A DNA stretch of 64,000 bases from Neisseria elongata subsp. elongata. Its GTDB lineage: Bacteria > Pseudomonadota > Gammaproteobacteria > Burkholderiales > Neisseriaceae. The notes under the pieces were generated by a model. That model made no database searches. It was not told the DNA's origin and saw nothing but the letters and a program-made list of their open reading frames with translations. Every line of letters starts with the position of its first letter. The first letter of the stretch is position 1. Location: positions 186,001 through 250,000 of the forward strand of contig NZ_FOPS01000001.1 in the NCBI RefSeq assembly GCF_900113545.1. Reading direction: 5' to 3'. Shown one piece after another: positions 46,907 to 58,319 of the stretch. The position numbers and the translations under genes were made by a program.

Positions 46907-46945
46907 AGGCCGTCTGAAAACGTCGGTCGGGCTTTCAGACGGCCT
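46907..46945 (-). terminator. DUS pair downstream of the lipoprotein gene
   Basis: AGGCCGTCTGAAAA and TTTCAGACGGCCT flank 12 bases, directly after the lipoprotein gene that ends at 46953 on the minus strand. Confidence 0.75.
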
Positions 46946-46952
46946 GAACGGT

Positions 46953-47273
46953 TCAGTCGCAGGCACTTTCGACTTGGCTGTCGAGCACGCGGCCTTCGGC
47001 ATCGGTTTTGACCGTTAAAGTCACCAGCCATCTCTGACATGCGGCATCGCCGCCGCCCAAAAATTCGCGCGCGGCGGTATAACCCTGCCGGTCGGCGGTT
47101 AAGAAAATCCTGTTTTCCCACGCCCACGCCTTGATTTGCGCACTATCCGCCCCGACGGGCAACGCGGCCAGCTGCTTTTGCCACTGCGCCTTCAGCCTTT
47201 CGCCGTCTGCCTCGTTGTTGTAGCAGGCAGCGAGCAGCAAAGCGGCAAGGATTGCGGCGGTACTCGGTTTCAT
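46953..47273 (-). CDS. Small predicted lipoprotein
   Basis: The 106-residue precursor has a lipobox (AALLLAACYNNEADG, lipidated cysteine at residue 17), so it should be anchored to a membrane. The mature part is charged (RLKAQWQKQLAALPVG), with two more cysteines (DAACQRW and the last residues ESACD) that may pair. AAGGGAGGCCGCT precedes the ATG. Unknown family. It lies between ubiD and the wbpE homologue, all on the minus strand but separated by DUS pairs. Confidence 0.8.
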   Translation of the reverse strand: MKPSTAAILAALLLAACYNNEADGERLKAQWQKQLAALPVGADSAQIKAWAWENRIFLTADRQGYTAAREFLGGGDAACQRWLVTLTVKTDAEGRVLDSQVESACD

Positions 47274-47337
47274 AGCGGCCTCCCTTATTTCGGCTTTATT
47301 CGGTTTGAACGGGTCAGGATACGGTTTCTGCCGTCAG

Positions 47338-47376
47338 AGGCCGTCTGAAAAAGCAATATCCGTTTTCAGACGGCCT
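47338..47376 (-). terminator. DUS pair after the wbpE homologue
   Basis: AGGCCGTCTGAAAA and its reverse complement flank 11 bases, 19 bp past the aminotransferase stop. Confidence 0.75.
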
Positions 47377-47394
47377 GAAACCGCGTATGGAAGA

Positions 47395-48480
47395 TTATCG
47401 GGACAATGCCCGTGCCAGCGCGCCGACTACCTGCCGCACCTGCTCCTCCGTCATATACGGGTGCATCGGCAGGCTCAACACTTCTTCGGCCACCAAATCG
47501 CCCACGGGCAGCACGGCATCGGATGCGACGGCGGGCTGCTTGTTGAGCGGAATCGGATAATGGACGGCGGTCGGGATGCCTGCCGCTTTCAAGGCCGTCT
47601 GAACGGCATCGCGGTTTTTCACGCGCACGGTGTATTGGGCATACGCGCTGATATTGTGGCTTTCGATAAACGGTGCGGCGATACCGGCTTTATCCAGTTC
47701 CCGCGCGTAAACGGCGGCAACCCGGCCGCGCAGGCCGATTTCTTCTTCCAGAATCGCCAGTTTGGGCAGCAGGATGGCGGCTTGCAGCGTGTCCAGACGG
47801 CTGTTTACGCCGACGCGGATATGGTGGTAGCGGCGGTCTTGGCCGTGGCGCGCGATTTGGCGGATGACGGTGGCCAGATTGTCGTCGTCGGTAAAAACCG
47901 CGCCGCCGTCGCCGTAGCAGCCCAAAGGTTTGCTGGGGAAGAAGCTGGTGCAGGAAACAGTGGTCAGGCTGCCTGATTTGCGGCCTTTGTACGATGCGCC
48001 GAAACTCTGCGCCGCGTCTTCGATGACGGGCAGGTTGTGGCGGGCGGCGATGGCGTTAATCACATCGAAATCGGCACACTGGCCGTAGAGCGATACGGGC
48101 ACGATGGCTTTGGTGCGCGGGGTAATCGCAGCTTCGAGCTTGGCGGGGTCGAGGTTGTAGGTTTGTTCGACGATATCGACGTAAACCGGTTTTGCGCCGA
48201 GCAGGGCGACGGTTTCGGCGGTGGCGATATAGGTAAAGCCGGGGGTAATCACTTCGTCGCCCGCGCCTACGCCCAGGGCCATCAGGGCGATTTGCAGCGC
48301 GTCAGTGCCGTTGGCGACGCCGATGCAGTGTTTCGCGCCGCAGTAGGCCGCCAGTTTGTCTTCCAGTTCGGCCACTTCAGGCCCCAAAATATATTGGCCG
48401 TGCGAGAGGACTTTTTGTATGTTTGCGTCGATTTGGGGTTTGATGCGCGCCTGCTGGGCGGCGAGGTCGATAAATTGCAT
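47395..48480 (-). CDS. wbpE: UDP-2-acetamido-3-keto-uronate aminotransferase (WbpE/WlbC-like)
   Basis: This DegT/DnrJ/EryC1-family PLP enzyme would put an amino group on C3 of UDP-2-acetamido-3-oxo-glucuronate, a step towards UDP-diacetamido-uronic acids. The 361-residue product begins MQFIDLAAQQARIKPQID, has YILGPEVAELE, NGTDALQIALMALGVG, IEDAAQSFGA and the PLP lysine in SFFPSKPLGCYGDGGAV. An in-frame ATG four codons upstream (48492) is possible. The acetyltransferase for the next step lies 40 bp upstream on the same strand, which fixes the pathway better than sequence alone. Confidence 0.87.
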   Translation of the reverse strand: MQFIDLAAQQARIKPQIDANIQKVLSHGQYILGPEVAELEDKLAAYCGAKHCIGVANGTDALQIALMALGVGAGDEVITPGFTYIATAETVALLGAKPVYVDIVEQTYNLDPAKLEAAITPRTKAIVPVSLYGQCADFDVINAIAARHNLPVIEDAAQSFGASYKGRKSGSLTTVSCTSFFPSKPLGCYGDGGAVFTDDDNLATVIRQIARHGQDRRYHHIRVGVNSRLDTLQAAILLPKLAILEEEIGLRGRVAAVYARELDKAGIAAPFIESHNISAYAQYTVRVKNRDAVQTALKAAGIPTAVHYPIPLNKQPAVASDAVLPVGDLVAEEVLSLPMHPYMTEEQVRQVVGALARALSR

Positions 48481-48506
48481 GGTGTTTCTCATGGTGGGTA
48501 GGGCAT

Positions 48507-48549
48507 TTTTCAGACGGCCTCAAGCTTTGCTGAGGAGGCCGTCTGAAAG
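48507..48549. repeat. DUS pair between the wbpD and wbpE homologues
   Basis: TTTTCAGACGGCCTC and GAGGCCGTCTGAAAG flank 13 bases. One arm codes for the LSDGLL end of the acetyltransferase. Confidence 0.7.
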
Positions 48550-49098
48550 GATATACGTTTCGCCGCTGTGCGGGCAGACGGCTTTGCCGCTGCCTGTGAG
48601 CGGCAGTTGTTCAAGCTGTTCGCCGTATTCGCTCATCCAGCCGATTTGGCGGGCGGGCACGCCGACCATCAGGGCATAGTCGGGCACGTCTTTATTGACC
48701 ACCGCGCCTGCGCCGATAAAGGCAAACCTGCCTATGGTGACGCCGCAGACGATGGTGCAGTTCGCGCCCAACGTCGCGCCGGTTTTAACCAAAGTGTCGC
48801 GATATTCGCTTTTGCGCTCAATCAGCGAACGGGGGTTGTAGACATTGGTGAACACCATGCTGGGGCCGCAAAACACACCGTTTTCCAAGTGAACGTTGTC
48901 ATACACGGAAACGTTGTTTTGGATTTTACAGTCGTCACCGATGGTCACTTTGTTGCCGACGAACACGTTTTGGCCGAACGAGCAGTTTTTGCCGATTTTC
49001 GCGCCGCCGCAGATGTGGGCAAAATGCCAAACGCGGCTGCCCGCGCCGATTTGCGCGCCTTCGTCGATAATGGCCGTGGGGTGGACGGTGTAGTCCAT
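48520..49098 (-). CDS. wbpD: UDP-2,3-diamino-uronate N-acetyltransferase (WbpD/WlbB-like)
   Basis: This left-handed beta-helix acyltransferase would acetylate the 3-amino group of UDP-2-acetamido-3-amino-glucuronate. The 192-residue product begins [20 protein letters not shown] and shows hexapeptide repeats through most of its length ([54 protein letters not shown]). AAAGGAGACGGAAC precedes the ATG. The last residues (LSDGLLSKA) read through a DUS. WbpA, WbpB and WbpI homologues are not in this window. The sugar would go to glycans such as the pgl O-linked glycan, capsule or LOS. Confidence 0.87.
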   Translation of the reverse strand: MDYTVHPTAIIDEGAQIGAGSRVWHFAHICGGAKIGKNCSFGQNVFVGNKVTIGDDCKIQNNVSVYDNVHLENGVFCGPSMVFTNVYNPRSLIERKSEYRDTLVKTGATLGANCTIVCGVTIGRFAFIGAGAVVNKDVPDYALMVGVPARQIGWMSEYGEQLEQLPLTGSGKAVCPHSGETYILSDGLLSKA

Positions 49099-49125
49099 GT
49101 TCCGTCTCCTTTGTTTTGATTGATT

Positions 49126-49167
49126 GAGGCCGTCTGAAAAACCCGAATCCGCTTTTCAGACGGCCTT
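49126..49167 (-). terminator. DUS pair after leuS
   Basis: GAGGCCGTCTGAAAA and TTTTCAGACGGCCTT flank 12 bases between the leuS stop and the wbpD homologue. Confidence 0.75.
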
Positions 49168-49184
49168 TATTGCGCCGACGGGCT

Positions 49185-51827
<2,643 letters not shown>

Positions 51828-51904
51828 TTAAAAAAGAAAATCTCAAAGGGGAAAACGGCGAATTATACCGTTTTCAGACGGCCTGAACATACGGAAAACG
51901 GCCT

Positions 51905-51947
51905 GAGGCCGTCTGAAAACGGATAAAGCAGCTTTTCAGACGGCCTC
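51905..51947 (-). terminator. DUS pair after the GTPase gene
   Basis: GAGGCCGTCTGAAAA and TTTTCAGACGGCCTC flank 13 bases at the end of the GTPase gene (stop at 51946). Another DUS lies at 51871-51885. Confidence 0.75.
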
Positions 51948-53295
51948 AAGCCGTTTTTGCGTTTTTGAGGCGTTCGGCCAACGTGCGTGCGCACTCGCGG
52001 CGTTCGGCCGACATTTCGGAGCCGCCGTTGAGCGGCGACCAATCGGGATGGCGGCGGGCGCGGTTCAATTCGGACGGCAGTTTGTCGGCCGGCCACGGCG
52101 TTTTGCCGCTTTGCAGCACCACCGGGCTTTGCGCCGCATGGCCGCGCGTTTGCAGCGCGTGCAGCAGGTCGAGGGCGCGGGCGGCCAGCAGGGTCAGCGT
52201 GGCGGAATCGATATGCAGTGTTTGCCTGCCGCTGATTTTGTCGGACAAATCGCCCATATTCGGCAACACGCCGCCTATCAGGCCGCCCAGGGCGGTGCCC
52301 AGCCCGAGAGAACCGCCGAGCGTGGCCAAATCTATCCCCATGCCGATCAGCGCGCCCGCCGCCGCGCCCGTTCCGGTGCGGATGCCGTATTCTTTCAACA
52401 AATCGCCGTCGAACGGGTCTTGGCTGAACGCGCTCAACGCCCAGCCGCCGTCGTTGTCTATCTCGCTGTAGTAAAAACGGTAAAGCCCGAGCAAATGCGA
52501 TTGCAGCCGGCGTTCGGCCTGTCTGACCGCCGCCTGCATTTCCTCCAGCACGGGCGCGGTATCGCTGCCTTCGGCGCACTCCCGACGGCAGGCGGCCGCA
52601 TCCAGCAGGAAGGAGGCGACGGCCTCACGCGCCGCTCCGTCCAAACGCCGCCATTCGTCCTGCCGCCAGCTAATGAGGCGGCGGAGCGTGCCGTCGTCGG
52701 GCAGCATGGTGGCCAGGTTTTGCCACAGGCGGATTTCGCCGTCGAAATCGAAAGCCACCGTGTCGAAGCTGCTGCAAACGTGCAAACCGCGCCGCGCCAG
52801 CATATCCGTCCAAGCCGAAAGGCCGCCGCCGGAGGTGAAATTAAACACCGGCATCAGCGGTTTGGCGCACCACGACAATACGGTCAGCTCGTCTTTATAT
52901 TTGTTCAACACCGGCTCGCGCGCATCGATAACGTAAAGGGCGGAGTCGCTTTGCAGCAGCTGGCGCAACACTTTCGCCTCCTGCCCGAATTCCCCCGCGG
53001 CCGCGGGCGAGGCGAGGAAGGCATGCAGGCGGTCTACGCCGTCTTCGCGCGGCGAAGTGTTCGCTTCCAACCAGTCCAACACGCCGCCCGCGTCTTCCAG
53101 CCCGGGCGTGTCGTACAAATAAAGCAGCGTGCCGCCGTCGTCGCACACTGCCGCCCGTTCGACATGGCGCGTGGTGGCGGACGCATCGGCCACCTCGCCG
53201 AAACCGCCGTCGCGCAGCAATGTGCGCAGCAGCGAAGTTTTACCTGTATTGGTGTGGCCGACTACGGCCAACGAAAGAGATTTGCTGTCGGTCAT
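51946..53295 (-). CDS. YfjP-like GTPase with DUF3482
   Basis: The 449-residue product has an Era/YfjP-type GTPase domain: P-loop GHTNTGKTSLLRT (residues 13-25), G3 YDTPGLED near residue 61 and a DUF3482 C-terminal part with a hydrophobic glycine-rich segment (GAAAGALIGMGIDLATLGGSLG) that could enter a membrane. In other bacteria this family is usually next to a DUF2868 protein; none is seen here. The role is unknown. The ATG at 53295 lacks a clear ribosome site, as TTTTATTAAATCAAA precedes it. Confidence 0.85.
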   Translation of the reverse strand: MTDSKSLSLAVVGHTNTGKTSLLRTLLRDGGFGEVADASATTRHVERAAVCDDGGTLLYLYDTPGLEDAGGVLDWLEANTSPREDGVDRLHAFLASPAAAGEFGQEAKVLRQLLQSDSALYVIDAREPVLNKYKDELTVLSWCAKPLMPVFNFTSGGGLSAWTDMLARRGLHVCSSFDTVAFDFDGEIRLWQNLATMLPDDGTLRRLISWRQDEWRRLDGAAREAVASFLLDAAACRRECAEGSDTAPVLEEMQAAVRQAERRLQSHLLGLYRFYYSEIDNDGGWALSAFSQDPFDGDLLKEYGIRTGTGAAAGALIGMGIDLATLGGSLGLGTALGGLIGGVLPNMGDLSDKISGRQTLHIDSATLTLLAARALDLLHALQTRGHAAQSPVVLQSGKTPWPADKLPSELNRARRHPDWSPLNGGSEMSAERRECARTLAERLKNAKTA

Positions 53296-53320
53296 TTTGA
53301 TTTAATAAAAGGTACAATGT

Positions 53321-53374
53321 CAGGCCGTCTGAAAACATTCGCAAACAATCGGAAACCGTTTTTCAGACGGCCTG
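53321..53374. repeat. DUS pair upstream of the GTPase and HExxH genes
   Basis: CAGGCCGTCTGAAAAC and GTTTTTCAGACGGCCTG flank 21 bases in the divergent gap. Confidence 0.7.
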
Positions 53375-53478
53375 CCGCAAAACAGACGCTATTGTCGGAA
53401 AAAGAACCCTTCTTGGCAACGGCCTGCACACAACCGCCGGCCAAACCGCCCTGCCCGCCCGCAAACAAGGAACGCGCC

Positions 53479-54021
53479 ATGCCCGAATCCCGCCGCCTGA
53501 CCGACGGAGAAACCCGCCTTGCCCGAAGCGTATTCGGCAACCACCTCGACTACGCCGCCGTCCGCATCTGCCGCGCGCCGAAATGGCTGACGGCCGCCGT
53601 TTCCCCCAACGGGTCAATATACTACCCTGCGCCGCATTATCTGGACGATTTTTCCCAAGCCGGCACGTCCTACCAAATCTGGCTGATACACGAACTGACC
53701 CACGTCTGGCAATGGCAGCACGGCTTCCAAACCTGGCTGGGCGGACTGCTTTTGTGGACGCGGGGCGGCTACCTCGGCCGCCGCGCCTACCACTGCCCCG
53801 CCCTCGGCCGCATCGTCAGTTTTGCCGAACTGAATATGGAACAGCAGGCGGAAATACTGGCATCCCATTTTGCCGTTTCCGCCGGATACCGTCCCGCTTC
53901 GGCCGAAGAACTCGGGCAATACCGCCGCATTTTGGATGCCTTTTTCCACCAAAGCTGCGGCAACCGCCCGCTGCCGCGCTATTTTGCCCGCATCTGCCCG
54001 GCCAAATCTACCGAAAATTGA
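53479..54021 (+). CDS. Vgr-related HExxH protein
   Basis: The 180-residue product begins MPESRRLTDGETRLARSVFG and has IWLIHELTHVWQWQHGFQTW, which contains an HExxH zinc-binding motif (HELTH) near residue 76. It then has LNMEQQAEILASHFAVSAGY, with a downstream Glu that could be the third metal ligand. The family is often labelled vgr-related because its members sit near type VI secretion genes in other proteobacteria; no such genes are here. Protease activity is inferred only. The long frame upstream of 53479 is a shadow of the GTPase gene on the other strand. Confidence 0.75.
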   Translation: MPESRRLTDGETRLARSVFGNHLDYAAVRICRAPKWLTAAVSPNGSIYYPAPHYLDDFSQAGTSYQIWLIHELTHVWQWQHGFQTWLGGLLLWTRGGYLGRRAYHCPALGRIVSFAELNMEQQAEILASHFAVSAGYRPASAEELGQYRRILDAFFHQSCGNRPLPRYFARICPAKSTEN

Positions 54022-54061
54022 TGAACTTAAACGGGCCGGATACATTTTCCGCCGCAATGAA

Positions 54062-54089
54062 TTGACAAAATCGGAATTAGAGATATAAT
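54062..54089 (+). promoter_or_regulatory. Promoter of tRNA-Asn
   Basis: TTGACA (54062-54067) and TATAAT (54084-54089) are both perfect and 16 bp apart, 11 bp before the tRNA 5' end. Confidence 0.9.
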
Positions 54090-54100
54090 GCCGCCTTTCT

Positions 54101-54176
54101 TCCCCGATAGCTCAGTCGGTAGAGCGACGGACTGTTAATCCGCAGGTCCCTGGTTCGAGCCCAGGTCGGGGAGCCA
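54101..54176 (+). tRNA. tRNA-Asn (anticodon GUU)
   Basis: A complete 76-base cloverleaf with encoded CCA: acceptor TCCCCGA/TCGGGGA, D arm AGCTCAGTCGGTAGAGC, anticodon loop CTGTTAA (GTT), T arm CTGGTTCGAGCCCAG and discriminator G. Confidence 0.97.
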
Positions 54177-54330
54177 AATTCAGAAAGCCAAGTTTTCGAA
54201 CTTGGCTTTTTCTTTTTTACACAATATTCCACAATATCCCGTAAGCCGTCTGAAAAACGGCAGCCCGCCGTTGCAGCCCTGTCTGCCATTTCGGTTTATA
54301 ATGCCGCCTTTTTCCGGCAGAGCGGACAAC

Positions 54331-55725
54331 GTGAAAATCATCATTCTCGGCAGCGGCCAGGTCGGTTCCACCGTGGCGCAGAATCTGGCGGCCATGCCCA
54401 ACAACGACGTAACCATCATCGATACCGACGAAAACGCGCTGCGCAACATCGGCACGCGGCTGGACGTGCAAACCATCGTCGGCAACGGCGCATCGCCCAG
54501 CATCCTGCAATCGGCGGGCGCGGACGACTGCGACATGCTGCTGGCCCTGACGCGGCACGACGAAACCAACCTCGCCGCCTGCAGGATTGCCGCCGACCTG
54601 TTCAACATTCCGAACCGCATCGCCCGCGTGCGCCTGAGCGACTATCTGGAATTCGGCAACGAGGAAGAACGCCTCGTATTGGAGGCCTTTGCCGTTACCG
54701 ATTCCATCCACCCCGAACAGCTGGTTACCGAGCGCATGGCTTCGCTGTTGAGCTACACCAGCGCATTGCAGGTGTTGCGTTTTGCCGACGACAAGGCGCG
54801 GATGGCCGTGGTGCAGGCGCACAACGGCGGGCTTTTAGTCAATCAGCCGATTTCTCTGGTGGGCAAACACCTGCCCGACGGCGTGGACTGCCAAATCTGC
54901 GCGATTTACCGCAACAACCGCCTGATTGTACCGACGGCGGAAACGGTGATTATCGAAGGCGACGAAGTATTCTTCCTCGCCGACAGCCGCCACGTCAAAA
55001 CCGTAATGCGCGAACTGCGGCCGCTGGAACAGCGCACCCGCCGCGTAATGATTGCCGGCGGCGGCAACATCGGCTACCGCCTGGCCAAGCAGGTGGAAAA
55101 CCTCTACGACATCAAAATTATCGAGCACAATCCCAACCGTGCCGAATGGCTGGCGGAAAACCTCGATTCCAGCCTGGTATTGCAAGGTTCCGCCACCGAC
55201 GAAAACCTGCTGTCGCACGAGTACATCGACGAAATCGACGTATTCCTCGCCTTAACCAACGACGACGAAAACAACATCATGGCCAGCCTCCTGGCCAAAG
55301 ATTTGGGTGCGAAACGGGTCATCACCATCATCAACCGTTCGCGCTATGTGGATTTGCTGGAGGGCAACCAAATAGACATTGTGGTTTCCCCGCACATGAT
55401 GACTATCGGCAACATCCTCACCCACATCCGCTTAGGCGATGTCGCGGCGGTTCACCCGTTGCGGCGCGGCCATGCCGAGGCGGTGGAAGTCATCGTCCAC
55501 GGCACGCCCGAAACCTCCGCCCTGGTCGGCCGCCGCGTGTCCGAAGTCAAATGGCCGTCGGGCTGCCACTTTGCCGCACTGGTGCGCGGCGAAGAAGTAA
55601 CGATGGGGCATAAGGGCGACGAAAAACTGCAAGACGGCGACCATCTGATTTTCTTCGTGTCCCGCCGCCGCGTGGTACGCGAACTGGAAAAACTGATTCA
55701 GGTAAAAGTGGGCTTTTTCGGTTGA
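54331..55725 (+). CDS. trkA: Potassium uptake regulatory subunit TrkA
   Basis: TrkA is the cytoplasmic NAD-binding ring that gates the TrkH potassium channel. The 464-residue product has two RCK units: Rossmann motif GSGQVGSTVAQNLA at residues 7-20, and the second GGGNIGYRLAKQVE from about 242, each followed by a TrkA-C domain. I use the GTG at 54331 because the protein then begins KIIILGSG as in the family. An ATG at 54301 overlaps a TATAAT-like -10 site and is less likely. trkH follows after 46 bp. Confidence 0.95.
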   Translation: MKIIILGSGQVGSTVAQNLAAMPNNDVTIIDTDENALRNIGTRLDVQTIVGNGASPSILQSAGADDCDMLLALTRHDETNLAACRIAADLFNIPNRIARVRLSDYLEFGNEEERLVLEAFAVTDSIHPEQLVTERMASLLSYTSALQVLRFADDKARMAVVQAHNGGLLVNQPISLVGKHLPDGVDCQICAIYRNNRLIVPTAETVIIEGDEVFFLADSRHVKTVMRELRPLEQRTRRVMIAGGGNIGYRLAKQVENLYDIKIIEHNPNRAEWLAENLDSSLVLQGSATDENLLSHEYIDEIDVFLALTNDDENNIMASLLAKDLGAKRVITIINRSRYVDLLEGNQIDIVVSPHMMTIGNILTHIRLGDVAAVHPLRRGHAEAVEVIVHGTPETSALVGRRVSEVKWPSGCHFAALVRGEEVTMGHKGDEKLQDGDHLIFFVSRRRVVRELEKLIQVKVGFFG

Positions 55726-55771
55726 GGCCGTCTGAAAACAGCCCCGCGCCCGCACAAACGAAAACACAGCC

Positions 55772-57226
55772 ATGTATAAAATCGCTCCGATCGTCCACGT
55801 ATTGTCCAAGCTCGCCGTGCTCTACGCCGTCCTGCTGCTCGTCCCCACGTTGGTGTCCTACCTCTACCACGATTCCGCTTTCAACGCCTTCGCCGGAACC
55901 GCACTGGCCACGCTGGCCGGTTCGACCGCCGTCTGGGCGGCCACCCGCAAACACGACCGCGAACTGCGCCCGCGCGACGGCTTCACACTGGTATTCCTCC
56001 TCTGGCTGGGCTTTGCCGCCATCTCCGCCCTGCCCTTTTACCTTTATTTCCCCAACATCGGCTACACCGACGCTTTCTTTGAAGCCGTCAGCGGCCTGAC
56101 CACCACCGGCGCCACCGTTATGTCCAGCCTCGACACGCTCGCCCCGTCCCTCAATTTCTGGCGGCACATGATGAACTGGCTGGGCGGCATGGGCATCATC
56201 GTCCTGGCCGTCGCCATCCTGCCCATGCTGGGCGTGGGCGGCACGCAACTGTTCAAAGCCGAAATCCCCGGCATCGACAAAGACAGCAAAATGGCACCGC
56301 GCATTTCGCAAACCGCCAAACGCCTCTGGCTGGTATACCTGAGCTTCACCCTGCTTACCTGCATGGGCTTGAAATGGGCGGGCATGGGTTGGTTTGACGC
56401 GGTATGCCACGCCATGTCCGCCTTTTCCCTCGGCGGCTTCTCCACCCACGATGCCAGCATCGCCTTCTTCGATTCCCCCGCCATCGAAGCCGTACTGATC
56501 GCTGCCACCATTTTGGGCGCGGTCAATTTCGCCAGCCACTTCGCCATGGCACGGGAAAAATCGCCCAAACCCTACTGGCGCGACGAAGAAGCCCGCGCCA
56601 TGCTCACCATCCTTGCCGCCAGCATCGCCGCCGCCAGTGTCTACATGTGGCAACAGGGTTACTACACACCTTTGGAAGCCCTGCGCTACGTCGGCTTCAA
56701 CTTCGTTTCCATCGGCCTGGCCAACGGTTTTGCCAACGCCGATTTCGCCACCTGGCCGCTGCTGGTTACCCTGTGGATGTTCTTTTTATCCAACGTATTG
56801 GCCAATACCGGTTCGATGGGCGGCGGCATCAAAATGGCCCGCGCGCTGGTGCTGGCCAAATTCAGCCTGCGCGAAGTCTCCCTGCTGCTGCACCCCAACG
56901 CCGTGCGGACGGTAAAACTCAACCGCCGCTCCATCTCCGACCGCACCGCCATGGCCGTGATGGCGTTTATCTTCGTCTACTTCATGACCGTCGTCATCTT
57001 CACGCTGGGGCTGCTGGCCAGCGGCATGGACTTCATCACCGCCCTCTCCGCCACCATCGCCTGCATCACCAACGCCGGCCCCGGACTGGGCGCGGTCGGC
57101 CCCGCCGACAACTACGCCGCATTAAGCGGCCTGCAAAAATGGATGTGTGCCGCCGTCATGCTGCTCGGCCGGCTGGAAATCTTCACCGTCTTCATCCTCT
57201 TTACACCCGACTACTGGAAAAAATAA
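55772..57226 (+). CDS. trkH: Potassium uptake channel subunit TrkH
   Basis: TrkH is the membrane channel for potassium uptake and works with TrkA. The 484-residue product has four repeated M1-P-M2 units with selectivity-filter glycines in TTTGATVMSSLD, SLGGFSTHD, NTGSMGGGIKM and NAGPGLGAVG. It ends FTVFILFTPDYWKK, the usual TrkH end. A DUS lies in the gap after trkA. The two genes form one operon. Confidence 0.96.
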   Translation: MYKIAPIVHVLSKLAVLYAVLLLVPTLVSYLYHDSAFNAFAGTALATLAGSTAVWAATRKHDRELRPRDGFTLVFLLWLGFAAISALPFYLYFPNIGYTDAFFEAVSGLTTTGATVMSSLDTLAPSLNFWRHMMNWLGGMGIIVLAVAILPMLGVGGTQLFKAEIPGIDKDSKMAPRISQTAKRLWLVYLSFTLLTCMGLKWAGMGWFDAVCHAMSAFSLGGFSTHDASIAFFDSPAIEAVLIAATILGAVNFASHFAMAREKSPKPYWRDEEARAMLTILAASIAAASVYMWQQGYYTPLEALRYVGFNFVSIGLANGFANADFATWPLLVTLWMFFLSNVLANTGSMGGGIKMARALVLAKFSLREVSLLLHPNAVRTVKLNRRSISDRTAMAVMAFIFVYFMTVVIFTLGLLASGMDFITALSATIACITNAGPGLGAVGPADNYAALSGLQKWMCAAVMLLGRLEIFTVFILFTPDYWKK

Positions 57227-57281
57227 ACAGGCCGTCTGAAAACGCCCTGCCGCCCCTTCAACTGCAAACGAAAGGCCCATC

Positions 57282-58142
57282 ATGAACAACGACTTAATCT
57301 GCTACAAACAAATGCCCGTCTGGACGGCCGACACCATCCCCGCCGCCTTCCTTTCCCGCCACAACACGCAGGAAGGCACCTGGGGCAAACTGCGCGTCTT
57401 GGAAGGCCGTCTGAAATTCTACGGTTTGGACGAACACGACAACATCTTGTCCGAAAAAGAACTTTCGCCCGATAGCGGCATCCACACCATCGAGCCGCAG
57501 CAGTGGCACAAAATCGAACCGCTCGGCGAAAACTTACGCATGCAACTCGAATTCCACTGCGACAAAGCCGATTATTTCCACAAAAAATACGGCATGACCG
57601 CCACCCACTCCGCCGTCAAAGCCGCAACCGCCACCGTCCCGCCCGGCAAAACGCTGGACCTCGGCTGCGGGCAAGGACGCAACGCGCTCTACCTCGCCCT
57701 CAAAGGCTACGACGTAACCGCCGTCGATCAAAACCCCAACCCGCTCTACGCCCTCTCCGACCTTGCCGCGCAAGAAAACCTGCCGCTGCAAATCGCGGGC
57801 TACGACATCAACGCCGCCGCCCTCGACGAACCCTACGACTTCATCGTCGCCACCGTCGTCTTCATGTTCCTCCAAGCCGGCCGCGTACCCGACATCATCG
57901 CCAACATGCAGCAGAACACCGCGCGCGGCGGCTACAACCTGATCGTCTCCGCCATGAATACCGACGACTACCCCTGCCCCATGCCCTTCTCCTTTACCTT
58001 CAAGGAAAATGAACTGCGCGACTACTACCAAGGCTGGGAACTGGTCGAATACCGCGAAGAGCCGGGCAACATGCACGCCACCGACGAAGCGGGCAACCCC
58101 ATCAGGCTCAAATTCGTCACCATGCTGGCACGCAAACCCTAA
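57282..58142 (+). CDS. tehB: Tellurite resistance methyltransferase TehB
   Basis: The 286-residue product joins an N-terminal DUF1971 beta-domain (about residues 1-95) to a SAM-dependent methyltransferase with LDLGCGQGRNALYLALKGYD (motif I, near residue 124) and the VVFMFLQAGRV and MNTDDYPCPMPFSF segments. This two-part layout matches the longer TehB proteins of Haemophilus and Neisseria rather than the shorter E. coli TehB. It may methylate tellurite or another small molecule; the natural substrate is unknown. No tehA lies nearby. Confidence 0.9.
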   Translation: MNNDLICYKQMPVWTADTIPAAFLSRHNTQEGTWGKLRVLEGRLKFYGLDEHDNILSEKELSPDSGIHTIEPQQWHKIEPLGENLRMQLEFHCDKADYFHKKYGMTATHSAVKAATATVPPGKTLDLGCGQGRNALYLALKGYDVTAVDQNPNPLYALSDLAAQENLPLQIAGYDINAAALDEPYDFIVATVVFMFLQAGRVPDIIANMQQNTARGGYNLIVSAMNTDDYPCPMPFSFTFKENELRDYYQGWELVEYREEPGNMHATDEAGNPIRLKFVTMLARKP

Positions 58143-58171
58143 TCCGTCCGGCAACAGGTAAAACGACAAAA

Positions 58172-58203
58172 AGGCCGTCTGAAAACATGTTTTCAGACGG
58201 CCT
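58172..58203 (+). terminator. DUS pair after tehB
   Basis: AGGCCGTCTGAAAAC and its exact reverse complement flank two bases, 30 bp past the stop. Confidence 0.85.
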
Positions 58204-58319
58204 CAATACAAACAAACTGCCGGCGGTTGAAAAATCCGATTCCGCTTGCAGCCGGTTGTGGTACAGACGGGAGATGTATATCGCCCATTCACTGAATTTT
58301 GGATACCAAATCTGCCGTT

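Noticed and set aside
52048-53478. Long open frame on the plus strand that continues into the HExxH gene
   Set aside because: The part before 53479 is the antisense of the DUF3482 GTPase gene. Only the end, from the ATG at 53479, has protein-like character and a conserved motif.
55547-56653. 368-residue minus-strand frame opposite trkA/trkH
   Set aside because: It is antisense to two well-supported genes, rich in Gly and His, and has no recognisable motif.
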